DNA of 64,000 bases from Bellilinea sp040754815. Its GTDB lineage: Bacteria > Chloroflexota > Anaerolineae > Anaerolineales > Anaerolineaceae. Both the position numbers and the translations under genes were made by a program. The notes beneath the pieces were generated by a model. It was not told where the DNA came from. It saw only the letters and a program-made list of their open reading frames with translations, and did no database searches. The stretch spans positions 62,001 through 126,000 of the forward strand of contig JBFMBX010000006.1 in the NCBI GenBank assembly GCA_040754815.1, in the 5' to 3' direction. Below, one piece after another: positions 25,874-35,139 of this stretch (within the stretch, counting starts at the first letter, position 1; every line of letters starts with the position of its first letter).

Positions 25874-25879
25874 AGTATA
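25874..25879 (-). promoter_or_regulatory. -10 box near the start of the degenerate methylase gene
   Basis: TATACT on the minus strand is followed after 9 nt by the ATG at 25864. A weak -35 (TGGATT) lies 17 bp upstream. The leader would be only 2-3 nt. Confidence 0.4.
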
Positions 25880-25943
25880 AAGATTTAAGCCGCAAAAATC
25901 CAGTGGGCAACCGAAAATGGGGCATTTAACTTGATCTTAACTT

Positions 25944-25958
25944 ATTCTTGAAAAGAAT
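25944..25958. promoter_or_regulatory. Palindrome upstream of the ArsR-like gene, candidate operator
   Basis: ATTCTTGAAAAGAAT is a perfect 6-3-6 inverted repeat, 66 bp before the ArsR-like start codon. Autoregulation is common in this family. Direct evidence is lacking. Confidence 0.4.
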
Positions 25959-26023
25959 TAAATCTTGGCTGATTACAATGAATTTAAAAAGATTTAATTG
26001 TACGAAATGGATGGGTCAAGATT

Positions 26024-26392
26024 ATGCCCGAAAATGAACTCAAACCCTTGTTCGATGTAAAAGACCTTCAAACCATGAAGGTGCTGGTTTCCCGCCTTCG
26101 GCTGAAGGTTCTGCGGGTGTTGATCAATCAGCCCTCAACCATCCGCGAGGTGGCGCGGCAGTTGAACCTCCCCCCTAACCGGCTGTATTACCATTTCAGC
26201 CTGCTGGAACAGTGCGGTGCAATCCGTGTGGTGGAAACTCGCATGATTGCCGGTATCATGGAAAATCGCTACCGGGCAGTGGCGCGCAAGTATCAGGTTC
26301 GGCCCGATTTGCTGGATGAGGAACTGGAAAAGAACGCTCTTGTCGAAGAGAAATCCACCTCCCCTTCAAAAGAGCAGCAAAAAAACCTATAA
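26024..26392 (+). CDS. ArsR/HTH_20-type winged-helix regulator
   Basis: A 122-residue DNA-binding protein. The winged helix-turn-helix is clear: MKVLVSRLRLKVLRVLINQPSTIREVARQLNLPPNRLYYHFSLLEQCGAI, with the helper and recognition helices and the wing (VVETRMIAGIMENRYRAVA). No metal-binding Cys motif is present, so a metal sensor is unlikely. The C-terminal tail is charged and Lys-rich. The gene is 92 bp upstream of the CPBP-DUF2207 fusion gene on the same strand and may control it. The ATG at 26024 has no strong ribosome site. Confidence 0.85.
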   Translation: MPENELKPLFDVKDLQTMKVLVSRLRLKVLRVLINQPSTIREVARQLNLPPNRLYYHFSLLEQCGAIRVVETRMIAGIMENRYRAVARKYQVRPDLLDEELEKNALVEEKSTSPSKEQQKNL

Positions 26393-26484
26393 TAAAATGC
26401 AAATAGTTCACCCGACAAATCAAATCCGATGACATTCAGCCGGAATGTCCGCGCTGAAGCCTGCTTTCTCATTGAGGTAATTTT

Positions 26485-29046
26485 ATGGAAAACGCCTATC
26501 TGCAAGCCGCTCAACAGGGCAAAAACGAGGTGTGGCGGTATGTGGTTGTCATTCTTGCCGTCATGACGGTGATCTTTTCTGTTCAGATCATTGCGATCAT
26601 CCCGTTTTTCCTGATCGAAGGAACGACCGATCTCAATCAACTTTCCCCGATCTCGCTGCTGCTTCTGACCATGCTGCCGTTTCCATTTGCGGGCCTGACC
26701 ATTCTGGCCGGCGTTGCATTCCTGCACCGGCGTCCGCTCAAATCCATCTTTCGGCCGGTGGGGGCTTTTCAGTGGCGGCGGATGCTGCTTTCAGGCGTGG
26801 TGTGGTTTGGACTTTCGGCGGCGGCCGACCTGGTGCTGGCCCAATTGCAGCCGGGCAATTATGTGTGGAACTTCAACCTGCTGGAATTTCTGCCCTATTT
26901 TGTACTGGCGGTGCTGTTAATTCCTTTACAAACCTCAACCGAGGAATTGCTCTTTCGCGGTTATCTGACTCAGTGGCTGGGCAGATACAGCAAAGGGTTA
27001 TGGCTGCCGCTGATCGCCCCTTCGCTCTTCTTTATGCTGCTGCACGGCGCAAACCCGGAAGTGGGAACTTACGGGCTGTGGTTTACGATGCCGTTTTATC
27101 TGGGCATTGGCTTGCTGCTGGGATGGGTTACCCTGCGCAGTGAGGGTCTGGAACTGGCGCTGGGTTTACACGCTGCCAACAACCTGTATGCGGCGCTGGC
27201 GGTTACTTTTCCCTCTTCGGCCATTCCCTCGCCGGCTCTGTTCCGCATTCAAAACTACGATGCGGCCGCCGGGCTGATTGTCTTTGCCGTGATGGCCGTG
27301 CTTTATCTGCTCATCATCAACGGCTTGCGGTTGACTCGCCGTGTGCAGGTGGCGGTGAGTGTGCTGGTTGGCCTTGCACTGCTGGGCGGCCTTGTTCAAC
27401 CCGCGGCGGCAAAGTCGTATTCTGCGGAACGCTTCGATGTGGAAATTCAGGTGCAGCCAAACGGTGATTTACTGGTGACCGAAACGGTGGTCTTTCATTT
27501 CGAAGGCGGACCGTTTACCTTTGCCTTTCGAGAGGTGAGCAAAAACGAACTCGACCGGCTCGAATTCATCTCGGCCGGCATGGATGGGATTGCCCTTCCC
27601 CCCGGCAACCAGCCCGGACAGGTGGAAGTCAAAGAAGGTGGCGATGCGATGGAGGTGGTCTGGCACTTCGAACCGACCAGCGATGCGCAGCGCACTTTTG
27701 AATTGACCTACCGTGTGATTGGCGCGGTGCGGCAAACGGAACTGGGCGATGGCCTGATGTGGGTTGCCATACCCCCGGAGCACGAGTATGTCATTCGGGG
27801 CAGTGAGATCCGCCTGATGCTGCCGGATGGCATTGCACCCCTCGCTGAGGTGAAATTGCGCGGTGAGGCGATTGAACCGCTGGCCGAGGATGGTTCTTTC
27901 CTCTTTCGGGTGGGCGAAATTTCTGCCGATCAGGAATTGACCGTTGAAGCGTACTTTCCGGCAGGCAGCCTGATTCAGCAACCGCCGCAATGGCAGGCGG
28001 TTCAACTGGAGCGGGGGCGCCAGCTGCGCGCGGCTCTGCCCTATGGGGCGGGGTTGGCAGTTTTGATCATACTGGCCTGCTTCGCGGCTGCCGGGCGCAT
28101 CCAGCGCAAATACGCCCTGGATACCAGCACAATCATCCCCAGCGGCACCATCACCGATCCGCCGGACGATCTGACACCGGCAGCAGCGGGTTTCATCCTC
28201 TCCAACGGCAACATTACGGTGATGGATTTGTTTGCTGTGCTGCTGCAGTGGGCGCGCCGATCCTTTATCAAGATGGATCTGGTGGAAGGCAAGGGCATTT
28301 TCAAGGCGCGTGATTTTCGACTTTATCCGCTGCAACCGGTCAACGGTACGGAGCATGAATCTCTGCTGCACCAGCTGGTTTTCCCAGCGGAAGCGAATGC
28401 CTCACAGGCAGAAATTTTGCTGAGCAAGGCGGGGCAGAATCTGGCCCGTAAAGTGGCTCAATTCAAGCGGCTTATAACTGAGGAACTGGCCGGGCTGGGT
28501 CTGGTGCGGCAGGAGGTGATGAAGGTACGCGGCCGTTTGAACGCTGCGGCAGGATTCCTCTTTCTTTTCGCTTTTGTGATTGGTCTGATGGGCCTGTTAT
28601 TGGGAGGAATGGCTTTTACTTTTCCCTTTATGGGGGTGCTGTTGATGGGCATTGCGCTGGGGTTGATGGTTGGGTCTTTCTTTTTATGGATAGCGGGGTA
28701 CAAACTCAATATTTTTACGCCTGCCGGAATGCAACGCCTTCAACGCTGGCTGTCGTTTCGTAATTACCTGCGTGACCTGATAAAGCCGGAAAACAGCCAG
28801 TTACTGCGGCAGGAGTGGCTGGAAGCCTATTTGCCTTATGCGGTTGCCTTTGGGCTGGGCGACAGATGGGTAAAGGCCTTTCGGAACCGGGGATTGAGCA
28901 CGCTGCTTTCGTGGGCCTACTCATCAGAAGGGGCGGGCGTCGAAAGCGCGGTGCTGACGGCGGTGATTACCACTTCCTCGTTGGATTCTAGCAGTGGCGG
29001 TGGTGGTGGCGGCGGAAGCGGCGGCGGCTCTTCCGGCGCCGGTTGA
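26485..29046 (+). CDS. Fusion of a CPBP intramembrane protease and a DUF2207 protein
   Basis: An 853-residue membrane protein. Residues 1-290 form a CPBP (Abi/CAAX-like) protease with its motif TSTEELLFRGYL (Glu-Glu near 152), MLLHGANPE and LGLHAANN, giving the three conserved groups. Residues 311 onward match DUF2207: SYSAERFDVEIQVQPNGDLLVTETV, GPFTFAFREVS, a transmembrane helix, a cytoplasmic region and a Gly/Ser-rich end. Families are normally separate; here they are one chain with no stop between. Function is unknown; CPBP proteases cleave within membranes and DUF2207 proteins have an outward beta domain. The ATG at 26485 has the weak site TGAGGTAATTTT. Confidence 0.87.
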   Translation: MENAYLQAAQQGKNEVWRYVVVILAVMTVIFSVQIIAIIPFFLIEGTTDLNQLSPISLLLLTMLPFPFAGLTILAGVAFLHRRPLKSIFRPVGAFQWRRMLLSGVVWFGLSAAADLVLAQLQPGNYVWNFNLLEFLPYFVLAVLLIPLQTSTEELLFRGYLTQWLGRYSKGLWLPLIAPSLFFMLLHGANPEVGTYGLWFTMPFYLGIGLLLGWVTLRSEGLELALGLHAANNLYAALAVTFPSSAIPSPALFRIQNYDAAAGLIVFAVMAVLYLLIINGLRLTRRVQVAVSVLVGLALLGGLVQPAAAKSYSAERFDVEIQVQPNGDLLVTETVVFHFEGGPFTFAFREVSKNELDRLEFISAGMDGIALPPGNQPGQVEVKEGGDAMEVVWHFEPTSDAQRTFELTYRVIGAVRQTELGDGLMWVAIPPEHEYVIRGSEIRLMLPDGIAPLAEVKLRGEAIEPLAEDGSFLFRVGEISADQELTVEAYFPAGSLIQQPPQWQAVQLERGRQLRAALPYGAGLAVLIILACFAAAGRIQRKYALDTSTIIPSGTITDPPDDLTPAAAGFILSNGNITVMDLFAVLLQWARRSFIKMDLVEGKGIFKARDFRLYPLQPVNGTEHESLLHQLVFPAEANASQAEILLSKAGQNLARKVAQFKRLITEELAGLGLVRQEVMKVRGRLNAAAGFLFLFAFVIGLMGLLLGGMAFTFPFMGVLLMGIALGLMVGSFFLWIAGYKLNIFTPAGMQRLQRWLSFRNYLRDLIKPENSQLLRQEWLEAYLPYAVAFGLGDRWVKAFRNRGLSTLLSWAYSSEGAGVESAVLTAVITTSSLDSSSGGGGGGGSGGGSSGAG

Positions 29047-29109
29047 GGCGGGCTGACTAATAAAATTGAAAGCCGGAGCGCTGAATTCCTTTGATTCTGA
29101 CAGAACGGG

Positions 29110-29115
29110 TATAAT
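29110..29115 (+). promoter_or_regulatory. -10 box of the NusG-like/histidine kinase genes
   Basis: TATAAT at 29110-29115 is a perfect -10 box, with GGG just before it. The best -35 candidate (TTGATT, 29091-29096) is only 13 bp away, which is short, so the promoter may be of the extended -10 or regulated type. Confidence 0.45.
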
Positions 29116-29135
29116 ACTAAACAGGATCAGGGCGC

Positions 29136-29651
29136 ATGGCCGTAAACTGGTATGCCATCCAGAGTCACCCGAACAAGGAAGCCGTTCTTGCCAGTCATTT
29201 GCAGGAAAGCGGCTTTGAGGTGTTCTACCCGCGCCTGAAAGTCAACCCCGTCAACCCGCGTGCGCGAAAGGTACGCCCCTATTTTCCCGGTTATCTGTTC
29301 ATTCATGTGGATCTGGAAACGGCCGGCCTATCTACTTTCCAGTGGATGCCTCATGCCAAGGGGCTGGTGGCGTTTGGCGGGGAACCGGCCACCGTGCCGG
29401 ACAGTCTGATTCATGCTATTCGCCGCCGTTTGCAGGAGATCAATCTGGCCGGCGGCGAACGCCTGGAAGGTTTGCAGCCGGGCGATGAAGTAATTATCGA
29501 GCACGGGCCGTTCAGCGGTTATGAAGCCATTTTTGATGCCAAGCTGCCGGGCAGCGAACGGGTGAGAGTATTGCTGAAAATGCTCAGCCGTCAACAGGTG
29601 CCGCTGGAATTGAACACCGGTAACATTCGCAAACGAAAAAAAGCGTCCTGA
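29136..29651 (+). CDS. NusG-family transcription antiterminator (RfaH/LoaP-like paralogue)
   Basis: A 171-residue protein with an NGN domain (WYAIQSHPNKEAVLASHLQESGFEVFYP, RPYFPGYLFIHVDLE) and a C-terminal KOW domain (LQPGDEVIIEHGPFSGYEAIFDAKLPGSERVRVLLKML). It is shorter and more divergent than housekeeping NusG, which normally sits beside rplK and secE; those genes are absent here, so it is a specialised paralogue that modifies RNA polymerase elongation on selected operons. The start at 29136 is preceded by AGGATCAGGG. Its natural target could be the following genes, but no ops-like element is evident. Confidence 0.87.
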   Translation: MAVNWYAIQSHPNKEAVLASHLQESGFEVFYPRLKVNPVNPRARKVRPYFPGYLFIHVDLETAGLSTFQWMPHAKGLVAFGGEPATVPDSLIHAIRRRLQEINLAGGERLEGLQPGDEVIIEHGPFSGYEAIFDAKLPGSERVRVLLKMLSRQQVPLELNTGNIRKRKKAS

Positions 29652-29686
29652 AATCTCTATTTCCAAAATTCACAAATCCCATTCCA

Positions 29687-32600
29687 ATGAATCAATATAC
29701 TGGCAATCCTTCTTCCAAACCTGCTACGCTTGATGAGCGCATACTGCGGCCTTCCCGTTCCTTGAAGATGAATCGCGGTGGTGTGATGATCCTCACCGCT
29801 CTTTTACTGGCGGGCGGTTACGCGCTGCTGGTGAGCGGATTCTCTCTTGTTTTGCAGCAGTGGCTGGGAGCAAATTCCCCATGGCTCAATGCACTGTTAT
29901 TTTTCGTGATGGCACTGGCGTTCTTCCCCCTGCGCGACCGTTTGGAAAACGCATGGCCGGCCGTGAGCGGCCTTTCGGTACGCCGCACGGCCAGCCCGGA
30001 AATCAGCCGGGAAAGCGGCGGTTTGATGGACACGCTGGAAAAGCCGGAAATCATCCAGCGGTTTCGCCGTCAGTTGCAGGACGGTTTCGGGATCGAAAAA
30101 GCCCACCTGTTTTTATACGATCTGTGGAGCGATTCTTATCAGGCCGTTGAAGATCAAAGCGGGCAGAAGACCAGTGATCTCGTCTTTCAGGCCGGCAGCG
30201 CGCTGGTGCAGCGGCTCAGTAAAGCAGAGGGTATTTTGGAACTGGATGGTGCAGATGAAGGACAGAGGGCCGAATTGCGCCGTGAGCAAACCCGTTTGAC
30301 CCTGCTTAATGCCCGCTGGTTCATTCCGCTGAAAGGCAGCCAGCGGTTGCTGGGCTGGCTGGCGTTTGGCGAAGCGGCCATGCGAAGTTTACAGGATGAG
30401 GAAAGAAAGGGCGTCATGGCTTTGTGCCGTGAGGCGGCGCTGGCACTGGAACGCGCCCAAATGGTGACCGAGATGCAGAACAGCATGCGGGAGATGAATA
30501 TTCTCACCCGCGTGGCGCAGGGAGTCAATGTCACCATCAATCTGGATGATATTTTTGAACTGATTTATGCTCAGATTACCCAGCTGATTCCGGCGGATCA
30601 GTTTCGTTTGATCCTCAAATCGGTGCAGGGGGATGGGCTGGTGCAGGTGTTCTTCATTGATGGGGAAGACCGCATTACCGCGCAGGAAAATATGTACCTG
30701 CCGGCGGAGGCAAGCCTGGAAAGCGAAGTGGTGCGCAGCGGACAGGGAATGTTTACCGACGATTACGGGCGTGAAGCCCGTCAGCGGGGTTTACTGCCCC
30801 TCACCGATGCGGTTTACGCGTGGATGGCAGCGCCCTTGAACGCCGGCGCAGAACCTATTGGGGTCATCTCTCTGGGCAGGCGGGATGCGCTGCAACGCTA
30901 TACGGACGAGCAGTTGCGTTTTTTGCAAGCGCTTGCCGATCAGGCGGCGGGCGGCATCTTCAAAGTGCGCCTGCTGGCAGAAAGTGAGCGGCGCGCCCGT
31001 CAGTTGAAGACGCTCAACGAGGTGACCCGGCAGTTGACTTCCACGCTCGACCCCGAACGCTTGTTGAAAAATATTCTGCAAAGCGCGGTGGATATTTTGA
31101 ATTGCGAGGCGGGCAGCCTGCTGATGCTGGATGAGCAGACCGGTGAACTGGTTTTTCGGGTGGTGCTTGGGCCGGTAGCCCATGAACTGGAAGGGCAGCG
31201 GATGCCTTCGGATAAGGGGGTGGTTGGCCGTTCGTTTCAGAGCCGCCAGCCGTTGATCGTCAATGATGTGCGCTCTTCCAAAGACTGGTTTTCCAAACCG
31301 GATAAAATGACCGGCTTCGTCACCCGCTCGCTGCTGGTTGTGCCGTTGATTGTCAAAGACGAGGTGCTGGGGGTCATCGAAGTGGTCAACCGCAAAGATG
31401 GCTCGAACTTCAATCTCGATGATCAGGAATTATTGATTGCTTTTGCCTCACAGGCGGCGGTGGCGATTGAGAATGCCCGGCTCTATACCTTGACCGATCA
31501 GGCACTGGCTGCCAAAGTGGAGGAATTATCGGTTTTGCAGCGGATTGACCGCGAATTGAACACCAGTCTGGATGTGGGGCGGGCAATGACCATAACGCTG
31601 GAATGGGCGATGCGCCAGTCTTCTGCCGATGCCGGTCTGGTTGGTGTGGTTTTACCGGAAGGGCTGCGCGTGGTTGCTTCTCAAGGGTATGGGGATGAAC
31701 TGGCCGTCTTTGAAAATGGCCTGATTCCGGCCCAACGGCTTGGTTTGCAACAGGTAATCGAACAAAAACGGCCACTGCGGGCGTACCCCCCAGCCGATTC
31801 ATCGGCATTGTTTGCTCAGGCCGCCAGTCAGGTGCTGATTCCCATTCAGCGCGAACAAACCGTGATCGGTGTGCTGCTGCTGGAAAGCCGTCAGGCGGAG
31901 GTTTGCAACGAGGAAATGCTGCAGTTCCTGCAGCGGCTGGGCGATCATGCTGCCATCGCAATTGCCAATGCCCAGCTTTACAGCGCAGTGCAATCGGCCA
32001 ATGTGGCCAAGAGCGAATTTGTCTCGTTTGTGGCGCATGAGTTGAAGAACCCGATGACTTCGATCAAGGGGTATACCGAATTGCTGGCGGCCAAAGCGGT
32101 TGGGCCGATTAACGATGCTCAGGCAAACTTCCTTGCGGTTATCCGCTCCAATATTGACCGGATGAACACGCTGGTTTCTGACCTGAACGACCTTTCCAAG
32201 ATCGAAGCCGGCCGGCTGCGTTTGGAGTTTGCTCCCATTCACCTTGCGGATGCCCTGCAAGAGGTGGAACGCTCCACCCGCCGTCAAATCGAAGATAAGC
32301 AGCAAACCCTGACCATCAACCTGCCGGCCGATTTGCCGCCGCTCTGGGCAGACCGCACCCGTCTGGTGCAGATTCTGGTTAATCTGGTGAGTAATGCGCA
32401 TAAATATACCGAAGCGGGCGGCAAGATCACGGTTGGGGCGTTGCGTTCCAAAAATGAATGGGACGAAAACGGCCCGGCCGAGGTGGTGCATATCTGGGTG
32501 CAGGATACCGGTCTGGGCATTGCACCCGAAGATCAACCCAAAATTTTTCAAAAGTTTTTCCGTTCAGAAGACCCCAAAGCCCGCGAAGCGCCGGGCAGCG

Positions 32601-32719
32601 GGCTGGGTTTGAACATCACCCGCAGTCTGGTTGAGATGCAGGGTGGGCAAATCTGGTTCGAGAGCGAATACCGCCGCGGCACCACTTTTCACTTTACCAT
32701 ACCCGTAGCAGAACAGTAA
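29687..32719 (+). CDS. Hybrid-free sensor histidine kinase with transmembrane segment and multiple GAF domains
   Basis: A 1010-residue kinase. Two hydrophobic helices lie near residues 33-85 (MILTALLLAGGYALLVSGF, LNALLFFVMALAFFPL). Several GAF-type sensor domains follow, recognised by RLLAESERRARQLKTLNEV and LLVVPLIVKDEVLGVIEVVN. The HisKA H-box (FVAHELKNPMTSIKGY, His near 784) and HATPase N, G1 and G2 boxes (NLVSNAHKYTE, DTGLGIAPED, GSGLGL) are intact. No receiver domain and no adjacent response regulator are present, so its partner is elsewhere. The FIST gene follows by 26 bp and may feed the same pathway. Confidence 0.92.
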   Translation: MNQYTGNPSSKPATLDERILRPSRSLKMNRGGVMILTALLLAGGYALLVSGFSLVLQQWLGANSPWLNALLFFVMALAFFPLRDRLENAWPAVSGLSVRRTASPEISRESGGLMDTLEKPEIIQRFRRQLQDGFGIEKAHLFLYDLWSDSYQAVEDQSGQKTSDLVFQAGSALVQRLSKAEGILELDGADEGQRAELRREQTRLTLLNARWFIPLKGSQRLLGWLAFGEAAMRSLQDEERKGVMALCREAALALERAQMVTEMQNSMREMNILTRVAQGVNVTINLDDIFELIYAQITQLIPADQFRLILKSVQGDGLVQVFFIDGEDRITAQENMYLPAEASLESEVVRSGQGMFTDDYGREARQRGLLPLTDAVYAWMAAPLNAGAEPIGVISLGRRDALQRYTDEQLRFLQALADQAAGGIFKVRLLAESERRARQLKTLNEVTRQLTSTLDPERLLKNILQSAVDILNCEAGSLLMLDEQTGELVFRVVLGPVAHELEGQRMPSDKGVVGRSFQSRQPLIVNDVRSSKDWFSKPDKMTGFVTRSLLVVPLIVKDEVLGVIEVVNRKDGSNFNLDDQELLIAFASQAAVAIENARLYTLTDQALAAKVEELSVLQRIDRELNTSLDVGRAMTITLEWAMRQSSADAGLVGVVLPEGLRVVASQGYGDELAVFENGLIPAQRLGLQQVIEQKRPLRAYPPADSSALFAQAASQVLIPIQREQTVIGVLLLESRQAEVCNEEMLQFLQRLGDHAAIAIANAQLYSAVQSANVAKSEFVSFVAHELKNPMTSIKGYTELLAAKAVGPINDAQANFLAVIRSNIDRMNTLVSDLNDLSKIEAGRLRLEFAPIHLADALQEVERSTRRQIEDKQQTLTINLPADLPPLWADRTRLVQILVNLVSNAHKYTEAGGKITVGALRSKNEWDENGPAEVVHIWVQDTGLGIAPEDQPKIFQKFFRSEDPKAREAPGSGLGLNITRSLVEMQGGQIWFESEYRRGTTFHFTIPVAEQ

Positions 32720-32745
32720 AGCGTTCATTGCCTGAGGAGGGAGGC

Positions 32746-33921
32746 ATGAGTCTGGTCAGTGCAGTGGGGTACAGTAACGAAATCAACGCCCGCGAGGCGG
32801 CCCAGCAGGCGGCTCAGCAAGCCCTGAAAGGATTGCGCTCGGCCAGCCCAAAACTGGGGCTGGTTTTCTTTTCTCATCTTTTCGATGCGGCTGAAGTCAG
32901 GCATGGTTTGGCCGGTCTGCTGGGAGAAATTCCGCTCTGGGGAGCATCCACTTCTGCAATCTACGCCGGCCGCCAGCCCTGCCGGGTGGTTGTGGTTGTG
33001 CTGGGTGGGCCATTTGCAATGGACACGACCTGGCTCGGTCATTACGGACGGGATCCATTTGGCAGCGCGCTGGAACTGAACGCACGGCTTGAACATTTGA
33101 AAACCACGCCGCACTGGCACTCGGTTTTACTGGCCGCCGACGGGGTGAACGGCGATATCGGCACCCTGCTTTCTTCCTTTGAGCAGGCGCCGATTCGGCT
33201 GGGGGGCTTTCTTTCCGGGGCGGGTTTTCCGCGGGGGAAGAACTGTCTGCTTGGGGAGACTTATTGCGCGGCGGGCGGACTTTCTGCGGCGTGGTTTGGC
33301 CCGGGCATCCGGCTGGGCATGGCTGCTGCCTCCGGCTGGAAGGACAGCGGAATGACTTTTCTTGTGACTGCCAGCCGTGAAAACCGCCTGATTCAACTGG
33401 ATGGCCAGCCGGCTGCCGGTACACTCGGCCAGGCGCTGGGTTACAGCCCGGCTGAGTGGAACAGGCCGCCGCTTTTCGAGGTGGTGCGTCTGTTCCCGCT
33501 GGGCTACCGGGATGAGAGCAGCGGCGAAACGGTGCTTGCCGCACCGCTTGCCGTACAGGAGGATGGGTCTCTGCTGATGAATGTGCTTCCGCCGGAGGGC
33601 AGCCGGGTGCGCCTGATGGTTGCCGAGCGTTCTGCCTGTCTGCAATCCTTGCAGGATGCCATTCAAACTGCGAAGGCCGGTTTGGTAAATCAGGAAGGGG
33701 GTGTGGGTATGTTTTTACTGGATAGCGGCTGGTTCGAGCTTTTCCGCACGCAGGAGAATACCCTGCTCGATGCGATGCACTCGGCAGCCGGTCAGATGCC
33801 GTGGTTCAGTGTGGCTACGCTGGGACATATTTACCGCAAAGGGGAGCAAATCAGTCCTCTGGCTACCAATCTGGGAGCGCTGGCGGTGGTTTTCGGTGAT
33901 GAAGGTCAAAACGCGGGCTAG
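32746..33921 (+). CDS. FIST-domain sensory protein
   Basis: A 391-residue protein with FIST_N and FIST_C domains, proposed to bind small ligands and act with signalling kinases. The N-terminal half reads MSLVSAVGYSNEINAREAAQQAAQQALKGL and LLGEIPLWGASTSAIYAG; the C-terminal half contains NRLIQLDGQPAAGTLGQALGY and RAKLMV-type segments ending in FYLLDS-like strands. The start at 32746 follows GAGGAGGGAGG. There is no signal peptide. It is encoded immediately after the histidine kinase, a common placement for FIST proteins. The ligand is unknown. Confidence 0.82.
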   Translation: MSLVSAVGYSNEINAREAAQQAAQQALKGLRSASPKLGLVFFSHLFDAAEVRHGLAGLLGEIPLWGASTSAIYAGRQPCRVVVVVLGGPFAMDTTWLGHYGRDPFGSALELNARLEHLKTTPHWHSVLLAADGVNGDIGTLLSSFEQAPIRLGGFLSGAGFPRGKNCLLGETYCAAGGLSAAWFGPGIRLGMAAASGWKDSGMTFLVTASRENRLIQLDGQPAAGTLGQALGYSPAEWNRPPLFEVVRLFPLGYRDESSGETVLAAPLAVQEDGSLLMNVLPPEGSRVRLMVAERSACLQSLQDAIQTAKAGLVNQEGGVGMFLLDSGWFELFRTQENTLLDAMHSAAGQMPWFSVATLGHIYRKGEQISPLATNLGALAVVFGDEGQNAG

Positions 33922-33988
33922 AACATACCATTAAATATCTGCTTTCGGGAACTTTCTGGATCTTTTTTCGTCATTATCTTATATCCTA

Positions 33989-34017
33989 TTGTTTCGTGTA
34001 GCGCAATTTGCTATACT
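33989..34017 (+). promoter_or_regulatory. Promoter of the three-repeat secreted protein gene
   Basis: TTGTTT (33989-33994) and TATACT (34012-34017) are 17 bp apart. A ribosome site, AGGAGGGATCGAATC, lies just before the ATG at 34057. Confidence 0.6.
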
Positions 34018-34056
34018 GATTTTGTCAATTTTTTTAGATCCAGGAGGGATCGAATC

Positions 34057-35127
34057 ATGAGTAAAATAACGTCTTTGCAAACCGGCTGGCAGGGGTTACG
34101 CCTGTTGATCACCATACTGGTGATCGGCATACTGGCAGTGGGGCTGCCGCTGACGACAGCCAGCGCTTATTCCGGTTATCCGACTTTTGACATTTCGGAA
34201 GTCAAAAAAGATCAATCGGTTACCATTCAAATCAAAAACCTGCCACCCAATCAGACCTTTACGGTGCGGATGAATAAAATCGGCACCAAAGGCGTGGGTG
34301 GAGAAGTGGCCGGTAGTTTCAATTCCGAAAGCGGCGGCAGTAAGAAATTGACTTTTAATATTCCTGCTTCGCTCAAGGGGTTAAAACTGATTGCCATTCG
34401 GATAGAAAGCCCGCAGGGTTACTTTGCCTACAACTGGTTCACCAATGATCCATCCGGGGTGGATACCGGTACGCCCTCAAAGCCGTACACCGGCATTCCT
34501 ACCGTGGATATTGTTTCGGTGGTAAAGGATGATGAAGTGAAGGTCAAAACCAACAACTTCCCTGCCGGAAAAACCTTTACCGTGCGCATGGGTGAATACG
34601 GCACCAAAGGGGTAAATGGTACGGTGGTTGGCACGCTGGAATCGGGCAGTGGTGGAAGTGTGGAAGCCACTTTCGACATTCCGGCCGGTTTGAAGGGTAA
34701 GGATCGAATTGCCATACGGCTGGAAGCCAGCGGAGGGTATTACGCCTATAACTGGTTCTACAACAGCACCGGCAGTGGCGCAACCCCACCGCCCGGCACC
34801 ACGCCAACAACCACTCCCACACCGGCACCCGGCTACAGCGGCATACCCACCTTCAGCATCAAAGCGGTGGTGCGAGATGATCAGGTAACGATCAGCGCCA
34901 AGAACTTCCCCCCCAATCAGACCTTTACGGTGCGGATGGGCGCCTATGGCACGAAAGGCGTGGGTGGAGAGGTGGTCGGCACGAAAGAAAGCGGAACAGG
35001 CGGCAGTTTTGAAGCCACCTACGATATTCCGGAAAGTCTGAAAGGCAGTCAGCGGATTGCCATCCGCATGGAAAGCGCACAGGGATACTACGCCTTCAAC
35101 TGGTTCTGGAACAACACCTACCCCTAA
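34057..35127 (+). CDS. Secreted protein with three tandem ~93-residue repeats
   Basis: A 356-residue exported protein with a signal peptide (LRLLITILVIGILAVGLPLTTASA). Three copies of one domain follow at residues about 38-130, 144-236 and 259-352. Each contains FTVRMxxxGTKGV, an IP-LKG segment and an aromatic end (GYFAYNWF/GYYAYNWF). A Thr/Pro linker separates copies two and three. The function is unknown; a surface or binding role is plausible. The gene has its own promoter and a terminator after it, so it is probably monocistronic. Confidence 0.8.
   Translation: MSKITSLQTGWQGLRLLITILVIGILAVGLPLTTASAYSGYPTFDISEVKKDQSVTIQIKNLPPNQTFTVRMNKIGTKGVGGEVAGSFNSESGGSKKLTFNIPASLKGLKLIAIRIESPQGYFAYNWFTNDPSGVDTGTPSKPYTGIPTVDIVSVVKDDEVKVKTNNFPAGKTFTVRMGEYGTKGVNGTVVGTLESGSGGSVEATFDIPAGLKGKDRIAIRLEASGGYYAYNWFYNSTGSGATPPPGTTPTTTPTPAPGYSGIPTFSIKAVVRDDQVTISAKNFPPNQTFTVRMGAYGTKGVGGEVVGTKESGTGGSFEATYDIPESLKGSQRIAIRMESAQGYYAFNWFWNNTYP
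34168..35112 (+). repeat. Three tandem protein-coding repeats of about 280 bp
   Basis: Copies at about 34168-34446, 34486-34764 and 34831-35112 encode the same 93-residue domain. DNA similarity is highest in the ACCTTTACxGTGCGxATG region. Confidence 0.75.
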
Positions 35128-35139
35128 AAATTTCTCAAT

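Noticed and set aside
27469..28371. 300-residue open frame antisense to the DUF2207 part of the fusion
   Set aside because: The plus strand carries the family features; the antisense translation has no motif.
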